Of a DNA stretch of 64,000 bases, positions 1 through 7,811 are shown piece after piece. Each line of letters opens with the position of its first letter. The first letter of the stretch is position 1. Both the position numbers and the translations under genes were made by a program. This DNA is from SM23-28-2 sp964512285 (GTDB lineage Bacteria > Chloroflexota > Dehalococcoidia > SM23-28-2): the NCBI GenBank assembly GCA_964512285.1, contig CAZEJO010000006.1, positions 1-64,000 on the forward strand. Direction: 5' to 3'. Under the pieces are notes generated by a model. The model saw nothing but the letters and a program-made list of their open reading frames with translations. It made no database searches and was not told where the DNA came from.

Positions 1-884
1 CGGCGGTTGTAGCGCCAAGCATACTCATTCAGGTAGCCCTGAAGATGCTTAGCCGATACGACATGGTAGACGCCGCCGATTCCCCGCTTCACCAGCGACC
101 AGAAGCCCTCAATGGTGTTCGTGTGCACATCCCCACTGACGTAGACCTTCTCAGCATGGTGAATCCGGTCGTGGAAGTAACCCGACTTCCCAAGATTCCT
201 GTAGGGCCTCCACTCGTCAGTGTAGACAGTGGAGCGGGGCAGCACGCGCTCTCGAATGATGGGCAAAAGGGTTGCTGTGCGTGCATCAGCGACTCTCCTG
301 GCGATGACACGGCCTTGCCGTTCAACGATACCAAATACGGCTACCTTATTGGGTTCGTCAGGCCCAGGGCGACCTGCTCGCCCGTCTCGGCGCTTCCCGC
401 CGATATAAGTCTCGTCGGCTTCCACTATGCCTTCAAGGGGCGCGTCGCCGTCCTCATTCATGAGTTCGTGGCGAATCAAGTTGGCCATACGCCACGCGGT
501 CTTGTAGGTGACACCGAGTTCGCGCTCGATCTGCTTTGCGGAAATACCACAGCGGGTGCTCGTCATGAGGTACATCGCGTAGAACCACAGGTGCAACGAA
601 GTCGAAGACTTGTGAAAGACCGTCCCCGCCGTCGGGTGAATGTGGTAGCCGCAGGCTGTGCAAGTCCACGACTGGCGGCGCTGCGCGGTCTGATAGCGCT
701 TGAATGGCCGGTTCGTCTCGCACTTCGGGCAGTCAGCGTGAACGCCATCTGGCGAGTATCGGTTACGCCACAGCCATTCAAGGCAGGTGGCATCGTCGGG
801 AAACTCACGCATGAAGTCCACGAGCGTGTAGCGAGACTCAGACGACTCGGCTCGGATTGGCTTGTTTCGATTCACTGGTGGCAT
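1..884 (-). CDS. IS1595-family transposase, truncated by window edge
   Basis: A 294-codon open frame runs from an ATG at 884 (Shine-Dalgarno GGAGGT about 8 bases upstream) off the left edge, so the C-terminus is missing. Residues 52-55 (CPKC) and 75-78 (CTAC) form a zinc ribbon, followed by an HTH-like region. The DDE nuclease domain has EADETYIGG near 155-163, YTDEW near 221-225 and HTNTIEGFWSLVKR near 254-267. This is the ISXO2-like layout of the IS1595 family, which moves by cut-and-paste. No frameshift or internal stop is seen in the visible part. The terminal inverted repeats cannot be defined because only one side of the element is in the window. The family call is secure; whether the copy is active cannot be judged. 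Confidence 0.88.
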   Translation of the reverse strand, partial: MPPVNRNKPIRAESSESRYTLVDFMREFPDDATCLEWLWRNRYSPDGVHADCPKCETNRPFKRYQTAQRRQSWTCTACGYHIHPTAGTVFHKSSTSLHLWFYAMYLMTSTRCGISAKQIERELGVTYKTAWRMANLIRHELMNEDGDAPLEGIVEADETYIGGKRRDGRAGRPGPDEPNKVAVFGIVERQGRVIARRVADARTATLLPIIRERVLPRSTVYTDEWRPYRNLGKSGYFHDRIHHAEKVYVSGDVHTNTIEGFWSLVKRGIGGVYHVVSAKHLQGYLNEYAWRYNR

Positions 885-970
885 TTCCGTGTACCTCCAA
901 TTACAAGGGTAACACAGAATGCCTATACAGTCAAGGGATAGTTGCCATCTAGATTATTGTGGAGGTCAAT

Positions 971-1000
971 TTGTCCTGTAAGGTGTTCTTACGCTATCAT
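971..1000 (+). promoter_or_regulatory. putative promoter of the oxidoreductase operon, with internal inverted repeat
   Basis: TTGTCC (971-976) and TATCAT (995-1000) are 18 bases apart, about 74 bases before the gamma-delta start. Between them lies a perfect inverted repeat, GTAAG-GTGTT-CTTAC (78 to 92 of this hundred), placed where a repressor could block polymerase. Read by eye. Confidence 0.4.
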
Positions 1001-1073
1001 GGATGCGTGAAGGCATTTTCCTTCAATCTTGACAAGGCCAGCGTTTGCCTGTGCCCTGCGAGGAGGTCTGGAC

Positions 1074-2084
1074 ATGGTCGCTGCCCTGCCGAAAAACCTG
1101 GATGAGGATGGCTTCTACGGCATTCGCCTGGAGTCCATCGGTGGACTGGGTGCTCACCTGGCTGGCCAGATCCTGGCCGAGACCGGGGTTCTGCGCCTGG
1201 GCCTCAACGGTTCCCACTTCTCCTCTTACGGCTCCGAGAAGAAGGGCACACCCCTGAAGTCCTTCATCCGTTTCTGCAGCCCCGATCAGATAGTGCGCAC
1301 CAACAGCCCCGTCGAGCGGCCCCACGTGGTAGCGGTCTTCCACGAGGCGCTCATCGGTCGGGAGAAAGTCACCCTGGGCCTGCGACGGGATGGGATCATC
1401 ATCGTGAACAGCGTCGCCTCGCCTGGCGAGATGAAGGAGCGCCTCGGGCTGCCGGGCGGCACCGTCGGCGTGGTGGACGCTCTCGGCATCGCCGTGGCTG
1501 AAAAGAGCCGCCCAAACATGGCGATGCTCGGGGCGGTGACCCGTGTCGCCGACTTCATCGACCTCGAGGTGGTGAAAGCCTCCATTCGCGAGACCTTCGG
1601 GCATCACTACCCTCACCTGCTGGAAGGCAACATGCGCGCCTTCCAGCGGGGCTACGATGAACTCCGCCTGGAGACATTCCCGCTGGAAGGGGAGTGGGCG
1701 ACCGGCGTTGCTCGTCCCCAACCGGCTTACGGCTATCTCAATGCTCCCTGGGGTGGCATGGTGACCAACCCGGGCAACGCCGCCGTCAAGGATCTATCGG
1801 CCTCCCGCCAGGGCTTCCTGCCTGGCCTGGATCTGGAGAAATGCGTCCACTGCGGCCTTTGCGACATCGTCTGCCCAGACTACTGCTTCGTCTGGGAGAC
1901 CTACAACAAAGACGATGGCAGGGTTGCGGCGCGCCTCGTTGGCATCGACTACCGTTACTGCAAGGGTTGTCTGAAGTGCGTCGAGGCTTGCCCCACGGAC
2001 GCCCTTGTGGAGATGCGGGAGACGGAGGGCTACGCCGAGGCTCATAGGGTGGCCCTGTTTCCCAACCTCGAACAGGACAAGTAG
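1074..2084 (+). CDS. 2-oxoacid:ferredoxin oxidoreductase, fused gamma and ferredoxin (delta) subunits
   Basis: This is a 336-residue protein. The first ~200 residues match the gamma domain of pyruvate/2-oxoacid:ferredoxin oxidoreductases (GIRLESIGGLGAHLAGQ at the start). The C-terminal ~100 residues are a ferredoxin-like delta domain with two [4Fe-4S] motifs, CVHCGLCDIVC and CKGCLKCVEAC. The delta part carries electrons from the catalytic subunit to ferredoxin. I chose the ATG at 1074 because AGGAGGT lies 6 bases upstream; an in-frame TTG at 1029 has no such site. The alpha-beta subunit gene follows 43 bases downstream, so the two genes together supply all four domains. The 2-oxoacid used (pyruvate, 2-oxoglutarate or a branched-chain keto acid) cannot be read from sequence alone. 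Confidence 0.88.
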   Translation: MVAALPKNLDEDGFYGIRLESIGGLGAHLAGQILAETGVLRLGLNGSHFSSYGSEKKGTPLKSFIRFCSPDQIVRTNSPVERPHVVAVFHEALIGREKVTLGLRRDGIIIVNSVASPGEMKERLGLPGGTVGVVDALGIAVAEKSRPNMAMLGAVTRVADFIDLEVVKASIRETFGHHYPHLLEGNMRAFQRGYDELRLETFPLEGEWATGVARPQPAYGYLNAPWGGMVTNPGNAAVKDLSASRQGFLPGLDLEKCVHCGLCDIVCPDYCFVWETYNKDDGRVAARLVGIDYRYCKGCLKCVEACPTDALVEMRETEGYAEAHRVALFPNLEQDK

Positions 2085-2127
2085 CCACCCCAGGTGACTC
2101 TGAGCTGATTGGGCAAGGAGGGAGATC

Positions 2128-4413
2128 ATGACTCAGCTAGTCGGCGAAGAAAAGGCGAAGCTCGCTCAAAAGGTGGACTTCCGCACCGGTAACGAGATGG
2201 CCGCGCAGGCGGCCAAGCAGATCAACTTCCACCTCATGGGCTACTATCCCATTACGCCCTCTACCGAGGTTGCCGAGTTCCTGGACGAGATGAGGGCGGC
2301 GGGCGAGCACGAGATCCGCATGATCCCCGCCGACGGCGAGCACGGAGCCGCTGGCATCTGCTACGGCGCTACCAGCGGCGGCGGGCGCGTCTTCAATTGC
2401 ACCGCCTCCCAGGGCTTACTCTACTCTCTGGAGCAGCTCCCCGTTCAGTCGAGCAGCCGGTTCCCCATGCTCCTGCAGCTCGTGAACCGCACCGTCAGTG
2501 GTCCTCTGGACATCCGCTGCGATCACTCCGACCTCTACTATGCCTTGACCACCGGCTGGATTATCCTTTTGGCTCGTGAACCGCAGGCTGTCTACGACAT
2601 GAACATCGTGGCCGTGCGTATTGGTGAGCACCCCAAGGTTCGCCTGCCGGTCATCGTGGCCTACGACGGCTTTTTCACCAGCCACCAGAAGCGACGGGTG
2701 CAGTACTTCGAGAACGATGAGGCAGTGACGGACTTCATCGGGTCGCCGCCCGAGTTTCCCCACGCCTTGGACCCTCGTAACCCCATCACCTTCGGCGCCT
2801 ACATGAATGACCCCGACTTCATCAACACCAGGTACCAGTTGAAGCTGGCTATGGACGCCGCCCGCGAAGTCATCCCCCAGGTCCTGGAGGAGTATGGTCG
2901 GATCAGCGGACGGAGCTACTCCTTCCTTGACCTCTACAGAATGGACGACGCCGAGGTCGCTATCCTCCTTCTCAATTCGGCCGCCGAGACGGCCAAGGAC
3001 ATGGCCGACCGCTTGCGCAAGCAGGGCCGGCGCGTGGGCGTCGTCAGTCTCAATGTGCTGCGGCCCTTCCCAGCCGAGGAAATAAGACAGGCCCTCAGGG
3101 GCGTCAAGGCCCTGGTTATCGGCGAACGGGGCGACTCCTATGGTGCTCAGGGTGGTCCCCTTTCCCACGAGGTGAAGGCGGCCATCCAGGAGGACCCCCA
3201 GAATCATACCCTTTGCCTCACCCGCATCTACGGCTTGGGGGGCAAGGACTTCTACGCCGAGGACGCCGAGGAGTTCTTCAACCTCGCTCTGAAGGCGGCC
3301 GAAACGGGCCAGGTCGAGACGCGCTTCGCCTATCACGGCGTCACCCCCGGCGATCCCGATAAACTGCCAATGCAGGTGCTGCCGCCTCTCACCAAGGAGG
3401 AGGTATCGCCTGGCCTGGTGCAGGTCAGCCGCAATGAAGAGACGGGAGAGCTTAAGGTGAAGCCTGTTGCGCGCTGGCAGCTACCGGTGCAGACCAAGCG
3501 TATCGCCGCCGGCCATGGCGCCTGCCCCGGCTGCGGCATCCTGCCCGCCCTCAACCTGTTCTTCAGAGGCATTGAGGGCGATGTCGTCATCGTCAACCAG
3601 ACCGGTTGCGCCGAGATCGTCACCAGCGGCTACCCCTTCAGCAACCATCGCGTGACCTATATTCACAACCTCTTCCAGAACGGAGCGGCTACTCTGTCCG
3701 GCCTGGTGGAGATGTTCCAGGAGCGCCAGCGTCGGGGGGATCTGCCTGCCGGTGAAGACATCACCTTCGTCATGATCAGCGGTGACGGCGGCATGGACAT
3801 CGGCATAGGCGCTGCCCTGGGCGCCGCCATCCGCAACCACAAGATGATCATCCTGGAGTACGACAATCAGGGATACATGAACACCGGCAGCCAGCTCAGC
3901 TACTCCACGCCCCTCGGCCACATGACCACCACCAGCCACGTCGGCCCGGCTCAGGCCGGCAAGGCGTTTCACCATCGCGACACGCCCCAGATCCTGGCTG
4001 CCTGCCACATTCCTTACGTGTTCACCGGCACGGAGGCCTTCCCCGATGACCTGGTGAAGAAGGCGGCTAAGGCCCAGTGGTACGCCAAGAACGAAGGGTT
4101 GGTCTACGGCAAGGTCCTCATCACTTGCCCTCTCAACTGGCGCAGCGAGGAACGGCTGGGGGCGAAGATCCTGGAGACCGCTGTCAACTGCCGCTTCTTC
4201 CCCCTGTACGAGGTGGAGCAGCACATCACCAAGCTCACCCATGACCCCGACAGGGCGCGTCATCACGTTGATGTCCGCGACTGGCTGGGCCTGATGGGCA
4301 AGACCAGACACCTGCTCCAGCCCCAGTATGCCCCTCAGCTCGAAGCCTTGGAGGCGGAGATCGAGCGACGCTGGCAGCGCCTCAAGGCCATGCACGAGCA
4401 TCCCCAGCTCTAG
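2128..4413 (+). CDS. 2-oxoacid:ferredoxin oxidoreductase, fused alpha and beta subunits
   Basis: This 761-residue protein joins an alpha domain (about 1-400, with GYYPITPSTEVAEFL near the N-terminus) to a beta domain (about 450-700). The beta part shows the cysteine motif HGACPGCGI and the thiamine-diphosphate motif GDGGMDIG followed by DNQGYMNTG. It oxidatively decarboxylates a 2-oxoacid to an acyl-CoA and passes electrons to ferredoxin in the cytoplasm. The start is supported by GGAGGGAG just upstream. The order gamma-delta then alpha-beta gives a complete enzyme from two polypeptides. The beta region is followed by a ~100-residue C-terminal tail. In many bacteria alpha and beta are separate, or all four domains are one chain; this two-fusion form is intermediate. 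Substrate specificity is unassigned. Confidence 0.9.
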   Translation: MTQLVGEEKAKLAQKVDFRTGNEMAAQAAKQINFHLMGYYPITPSTEVAEFLDEMRAAGEHEIRMIPADGEHGAAGICYGATSGGGRVFNCTASQGLLYSLEQLPVQSSSRFPMLLQLVNRTVSGPLDIRCDHSDLYYALTTGWIILLAREPQAVYDMNIVAVRIGEHPKVRLPVIVAYDGFFTSHQKRRVQYFENDEAVTDFIGSPPEFPHALDPRNPITFGAYMNDPDFINTRYQLKLAMDAAREVIPQVLEEYGRISGRSYSFLDLYRMDDAEVAILLLNSAAETAKDMADRLRKQGRRVGVVSLNVLRPFPAEEIRQALRGVKALVIGERGDSYGAQGGPLSHEVKAAIQEDPQNHTLCLTRIYGLGGKDFYAEDAEEFFNLALKAAETGQVETRFAYHGVTPGDPDKLPMQVLPPLTKEEVSPGLVQVSRNEETGELKVKPVARWQLPVQTKRIAAGHGACPGCGILPALNLFFRGIEGDVVIVNQTGCAEIVTSGYPFSNHRVTYIHNLFQNGAATLSGLVEMFQERQRRGDLPAGEDITFVMISGDGGMDIGIGAALGAAIRNHKMIILEYDNQGYMNTGSQLSYSTPLGHMTTTSHVGPAQAGKAFHHRDTPQILAACHIPYVFTGTEAFPDDLVKKAAKAQWYAKNEGLVYGKVLITCPLNWRSEERLGAKILETAVNCRFFPLYEVEQHITKLTHDPDRARHHVDVRDWLGLMGKTRHLLQPQYAPQLEALEAEIERRWQRLKAMHEHPQL

Positions 4414-4441
4414 GAAGCGACATCGACCGTCCGGGCAGTCA

Positions 4442-4470
4442 TTGCCCATGCACGGCGGAGCGAGTATAAT
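4442..4470 (+). promoter_or_regulatory. putative promoter of lipoprotein gene 1
   Basis: TTGCCC (4442-4447) and a perfect TATAAT (4465-4470) are 17 bases apart. GAGCGA and TCGCTC flank the -10 box as a 6-base inverted repeat, a possible operator. The transcript would begin about 35 bases before the TTG start at 4511. Confidence 0.55.
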
Positions 4471-4620
4471 TCGCTCGATTTGCATAACTAGTGCTATTAG
4501 GAGGTACACTTTGAAGTTCTCGCTGAGGTTCGTTCTGATCCTGACGGCTCTCGTCGCTGCTGCCGTCCTCGTGCTGGCGGTCGCCTGTGGGGGGGATGAC
4601 GAGGAGGGGCCAGCGGCAGG
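4454..4620 (+). repeat. direct repeat, copy 1 (lipoprotein promoter, RBS and signal-peptide DNA)
   Basis: This 167-base segment matches 5089-5255 with no gaps at a constant offset of 635 bases. By eye I count 8 mismatches. Only 2 of them fall in the first 110 coding bases. It covers the -10 region, ribosome-binding site and signal peptide of lipoprotein gene 1. Confidence 0.85.
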
Positions 4621-5089
4621 GGAAACGCCTGCCGCCGCTGGCGAAACGCCTGCCGCTGCCGAGGAGACCCCGGAGGGGCCGTCGCCGAGTGAGGAGGGAA
4701 CCCCAGTGGAACCGCCGTCCGGCGAGGCGGGCGAACTCCCGTCCATTCCCGTCTACCCCGGAGCGGAGGAGGTTGAGAGCGGGACGCTCACCGGGGAGGA
4801 GGCCTATATGGTTACCATGGCCGGCGAAAGCGGGGACATCGATCCCCAGAACTTCAACGCTGTCCAGTACGCCATCTACTATAGCAGCGACTCCCCTCAG
4901 AAGGTCGGAGACTTCTACAAAAAGGAGTTCAAGGACTGGAAAGAGGAGTGGTCGTACACCGCGGAGGGAGCGCTCGGGGACACGCTAGGGACGTGGAGCA
5001 AGGACGGCGGGAATATCGCCGCTTGGCTGCAGGTCCTCGAGATAGGGGGAACGACTAACGTGATCATTGGCGTAGGAGCCCGCCAGTAG
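4511..5089 (+). CDS. secreted lipoprotein, paralogue 1 of a tandem trio
   Basis: This is a 192-residue predicted lipoprotein of unknown function. It has a hydrophobic signal peptide ending in the lipobox LAVA-C, then a linker of about 50 residues rich in Glu, Pro and Ala with repeated GETPAA units. The C-terminal domain of about 130 residues carries the motifs IPVYPGAEEV, FYKKEFKDWKEEW and WSKDGG..AAW. I chose the TTG at 4511 because AGGAGGT sits 5 bases before it and the signal peptide begins there; an in-frame ATG at 4328 would overlap the upstream gene and spoil the signal. The same C-terminal motifs recur in the next two genes. The linker suggests the domain is held away from the membrane surface. 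No catalytic motif was recognised. Confidence 0.75.
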   Translation: MKFSLRFVLILTALVAAAVLVLAVACGGDDEEGPAAGETPAAAGETPAAAEETPEGPSPSEEGTPVEPPSGEAGELPSIPVYPGAEEVESGTLTGEEAYMVTMAGESGDIDPQNFNAVQYAIYYSSDSPQKVGDFYKKEFKDWKEEWSYTAEGALGDTLGTWSKDGGNIAAWLQVLEIGGTTNVIIGVGARQ

Positions 5090-5255
5090 GCGGAGCGAGT
5101 GTAATTCGCTTGATTTGCAGGAGTAGTGCTATTAGGAGGTGCACTTTGAAGTTTTCGCTGAGATTCGTTCTGATCCTGACGGCTCTCGTCGCTGCTGCCG
5201 TCCTCGTGCTGGCGGTCGCCTGTGGGGGGGATGACGAGGAGGGGCCAGCGGCAGG
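5089..5255 (+). repeat. direct repeat, copy 2
   Basis: This is the second copy of 4454-4620 and covers the leader and signal peptide of lipoprotein gene 2. The -10 box, TATAAT in copy 1, is TGTAAT here, and the -35 region is not conserved. Copy 2 may therefore be a weaker promoter or depend on readthrough from gene 1. Confidence 0.85.
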
Positions 5256-5688
5256 AGAGACGCCGGCCGCTGGCGAGACGCCGGCTGCCGCCGAGGAGAC
5301 TCCGGAGGGGCCGTCGCCCAGCGAAGCGGGCGAGTTGCCAGACATCCCTGCCTACCCAGGAGCTGCCGACGTGTTCAGCGGGACGTTCACCGGGGGAGGG
5401 GGCTTTCCCGTTCCCATGATCGGTGAAGGGGGCCTCGATCCCGAGGACTACGGCGCTGTCCAGTACACTATGTACGAGACCAGCGACTCCACTGGTAAGG
5501 TCGTTGACTTCTACAAGAAGGAGTTCAAGGGCTGGAAAGAGGAATGGACGTTCAGCATGGAGGAGACGGGGCAGCAGGGCGAGATAGTGATCTGGAGCAA
5601 GGATGACGCGAAGCTCGCCGCTTGGCTGTCGGCCTTCGAGGACGAGGGAACGACCAGCGTGGTCGTTGCCATGGGAGCTGGTCAGTAG
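5146..5688 (+). CDS. secreted lipoprotein, paralogue 2 of a tandem trio
   Basis: This 180-residue predicted lipoprotein starts at a TTG with AGGAGGT six bases upstream. The signal peptide and first linker residues are almost identical to paralogue 1, again with LAVA-C. The linker is a little shorter. The C-terminal domain is clearly related (IPAYPGAADV, FYKKEFKGWKEEW, WSKDDAKLAAW) but much more diverged than the leader DNA, including a glycine-rich GTFTGGGGF segment. The contrast between a conserved leader and a diverged domain suggests recent duplication with selection on the exposed domain, or gene conversion limited to the leader. A strong terminator follows at 5777. Function is unknown. 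Confidence 0.75.
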   Translation: MKFSLRFVLILTALVAAAVLVLAVACGGDDEEGPAAGETPAAGETPAAAEETPEGPSPSEAGELPDIPAYPGAADVFSGTFTGGGGFPVPMIGEGGLDPEDYGAVQYTMYETSDSTGKVVDFYKKEFKGWKEEWTFSMEETGQQGEIVIWSKDDAKLAAWLSAFEDEGTTSVVVAMGAGQ

Positions 5689-5776
5689 CAGAGGCCAAGA
5701 GCAGCATGGCGCTGCAAGCTGCCTGTGACGGATGAGCGTCAACTATGGAATGAGCAGTAGCCATCGAGAGATGGGG

Positions 5777-5810
5777 AGGCCCCTGGCGACATAGCCAGGG
5801 GCCTTTTCTG
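5777..5810 (+). terminator. intrinsic terminator after lipoprotein gene 2
   Basis: AGGCCCCTGGC (5777-5787) and GCCAGGGGCCT (5794-5804) form a perfect 11-base stem with a 6-base loop. TTTCTGTTCT follows. It ends the two-gene lipoprotein transcript and separates it from paralogue 3. Confidence 0.85.
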
Positions 5811-5889
5811 TTCTAGATGGGAAGATCGCTGTAGGCTGCGGTCGCTCGCGGATGGTCACGCTGATGATGGGCTCTGGCCAGGGTAACGG

Positions 5890-5918
5890 TTGTTGGCTCT
5901 CGCGGCAGGGGTTATAAT
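5890..5918 (+). promoter_or_regulatory. putative promoter of lipoprotein gene 3
   Basis: TTGTTG (5890-5895) and a perfect TATAAT (5913-5918) are separated by 17 bases, about 41 bases before the ATG at 5960. Paralogue 3 therefore appears to be transcribed separately from the upstream pair. Confidence 0.6.
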
Positions 5919-5959
5919 CCCTCTGACCGTCCGCGGTGTGATCTTCAGGGGGGTGTCAC

Positions 5960-6388
5960 ATGAAGCTCCGAACTTGGTTCCTGCCACTGGCAACGTTAGT
6001 CGCTGCCGCCTTCCTCCTGCTGGCCGTCGGCTGCGAGGAGGAAGCGCCGGAGATCGATAAGTACCCAGACGCCGGAGACGTCAAGAGTGGCAACCGTGGC
6101 ACCTTCCCCATAGCGTTGCTTGGCGAGGATCCCCTCGAACCGCACAAGTTCAGAGGGAACATGCGCTACAGGACCTTCGAGACCGAGGATTCGGCCGAAC
6201 AGGTCTTCGACTTCTACAACGATAAGTTCCAGGGTTGGACCACGGAACTCACCTTTGATGTGGATGAGGCGGGGATGAAAGTCCGCGTTTCGGTCTGGAG
6301 CAAGGACAACCGCAAGTCCGCTGCCTGGATGGCAGCCACGGAGGCAGGGGGGACTACAGAGGTCATCGTGATGACAGGGGCTCGTTAG
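5960..6388 (+). CDS. secreted lipoprotein, paralogue 3 of a tandem trio
   Basis: This 142-residue predicted lipoprotein has a signal peptide ending LAVG-C. It is related to the two upstream genes through the motifs KYPDAGDV, FYNDKFQGWTTEL and WSKDNRKSAAW, but it lacks the long Glu/Pro/Ala linker. It therefore shows the core domain: about 110 residues with a tyrosine-rich first half and a WSKD...AAW second half. The ATG at 5960 follows a GGGGGTG ribosome-binding stretch. It has its own promoter. I recognise no named family, and extracellular localisation is inferred from the lipobox. This copy is probably the best guide to the domain boundaries in the other two. Confidence 0.75.
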   Translation: MKLRTWFLPLATLVAAAFLLLAVGCEEEAPEIDKYPDAGDVKSGNRGTFPIALLGEDPLEPHKFRGNMRYRTFETEDSAEQVFDFYNDKFQGWTTELTFDVDEAGMKVRVSVWSKDNRKSAAWMAATEAGGTTEVIVMTGAR

Positions 6389-6437
6389 CTCGCTCGCTAA
6401 GAGATCAGCGGACTTGGGAGAAATTGTCGGGGAAGTA

Positions 6438-6465
6438 TTGACAACGGACGACGACCCTTTAATAT
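6438..6465 (+). promoter_or_regulatory. putative strong promoter of the DGQHR gene
   Basis: A consensus TTGACA (6438-6443) and TAATAT (6460-6465) are 16 bases apart. The leader before the ATG at 6613 would be about 140 bases, long for this window. I saw no recognisable riboswitch in it. Confidence 0.6.
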
Positions 6466-6612
6466 TTAAACAGGCCTCGGTTGCTGCCTGTCAACTGGCC
6501 TCTTTGACACCTGGCGAGCACCCTTGGGTCTAGCGGGTGGGGCAGAGTATCCCCCATACCGATGCCTAGGCCGTTGGCGCCTTGAGATTCTCTCGGCTTC
6601 AAGGAGAACGTC

Positions 6613-7791
6613 ATGGCGAATAACGGCGGCCGTATCGTTTCTCGGGTTGTGGGCGCTCTTAAGGATGCTTTCAACCGCAATCCAGTAGCCTTCAAGGTAC
6701 AGGCTCTTCGCTTCCAGCAGAAAGAGGGAAGGGTGAATCTGTATCTAACCGTCGTCCCCGTTAGTCAGTTGCTGCAGCAGTGCCGGGTGGACTACTTTCG
6801 GGAGGACAATCCCAGAGGCTATCAGCGACCTCTAATGAAGACGAGACTCAAGCAAGTCTCAGCCTTCATCCAGCATGAGGAGGGCATACTGCCCATCTCT
6901 ATCCTTCTGTGTATTCGTCAGCCGCACCGAGCTGAGTTCCAGCCGGAGAATTTTGTCGACAAGGTCAACGAGGGGGTACCGCAACCGGGTGTGCTGTCGA
7001 TCCCTCAGTCTGTCACTCTGTGGGTGGTGGATGGCCAGCATCGACTCTACGGTCTTGAGTATGCCTCCAACAAGGATTTTGTGGAGCGGGCCAGAGACTA
7101 CTTGCTACCGGTAACCATCGTGGAAGGAATCGACAGCTATGAGGAGATGCGGCACTTTCACATCATAAATACCCGCCACAAGGGGGTGCCGACGGATATG
7201 GTCGATCGCCATCTCCTCCGGATGTGGGAGCTGGAGGGGGCTGCGATCCTAGGGAAGGAAGGGGAACGGAGCTACTTGCGGGCCAGGGCGGCAAAGCTAT
7301 GCGACCTTCTCCGCGACACCCCTGACAGCCCCTGGTTCCAAAAGGTGAAGGTTGCCGGCCACAAGGCTTTGCCCAACCAACTCATCGGCCAGCACACGAT
7401 GGTGGCTTCGCTGGAGCCCGCCCTCAAGGACGCGTTCATCAAACGGCTAAGCGACGAGGACGTGGGCAAGATACTGCTGAACTACTGGTACGCTGTTCGG
7501 GAGAGCTGGCCCACGGCATTCATGGAGCCGCGCGACTACAAAATCCAGAAGACGGCCGGTGCTTATGCTCTCCACATGACTCTTCCAGACGTGGTGCAAC
7601 TCTGTCGTGAGACCAACAATTTCTCTAGCGAGAGGATCCACGAAATCCTCGCTGAAACAGGAGTCAAGACCGAGTTCTGGCACGCAACCAGTGGCCACCC
7701 ACTGGTCAGGGAGGGCGGCCTGAAGTACAGGCGAGCGCTAGGCGAGTATCTGCGGGAAAGACTGCCGACCCTGGTGCTACCGCGCTTGTAG
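6613..7791 (+). CDS. DGQHR-domain protein
   Basis: This 392-residue protein carries the signature DGQHRLYGL (about residues 141-149) inside a VVDGQHR strand, followed by INTRHKGVPTDMVDRHL. This is typical of the DGQHR superfamily, which includes DndB, the regulator of DNA phosphorothioation, and many stand-alone proteins from islands. The ATG follows AAGGAG. No dndA/C/D/E, restriction or other defence gene lies beside it: a lipoprotein gene is upstream and a convergent tRNA-Thr downstream. Family knowledge supports a DNA- or nucleotide-linked role, but the substrate of stand-alone members is not settled, so I assign no activity. The strong promoter, long leader and position next to a tRNA gene are compatible with acquisition by transfer, but base composition looks like that of its neighbours. 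Confidence 0.8.
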   Translation: MANNGGRIVSRVVGALKDAFNRNPVAFKVQALRFQQKEGRVNLYLTVVPVSQLLQQCRVDYFREDNPRGYQRPLMKTRLKQVSAFIQHEEGILPISILLCIRQPHRAEFQPENFVDKVNEGVPQPGVLSIPQSVTLWVVDGQHRLYGLEYASNKDFVERARDYLLPVTIVEGIDSYEEMRHFHIINTRHKGVPTDMVDRHLLRMWELEGAAILGKEGERSYLRARAAKLCDLLRDTPDSPWFQKVKVAGHKALPNQLIGQHTMVASLEPALKDAFIKRLSDEDVGKILLNYWYAVRESWPTAFMEPRDYKIQKTAGAYALHMTLPDVVQLCRETNNFSSERIHEILAETGVKTEFWHATSGHPLVREGGLKYRRALGEYLRERLPTLVLPRL

Positions 7792-7811
7792 GAAGCCTGC
7801 GGATACAAGCG

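Noticed and set aside
45..941. 298-residue plus-strand open frame over the transposase
   Set aside because: It is antisense to the IS1595 transposase, which has clear zinc and DDE motifs; the plus-strand protein has no recognisable features.
3481..4746. 421-residue minus-strand open frame
   Set aside because: It covers the alpha-beta oxidoreductase and the first lipoprotein in antisense and its composition mirrors theirs. No motif and no ribosome-binding site.
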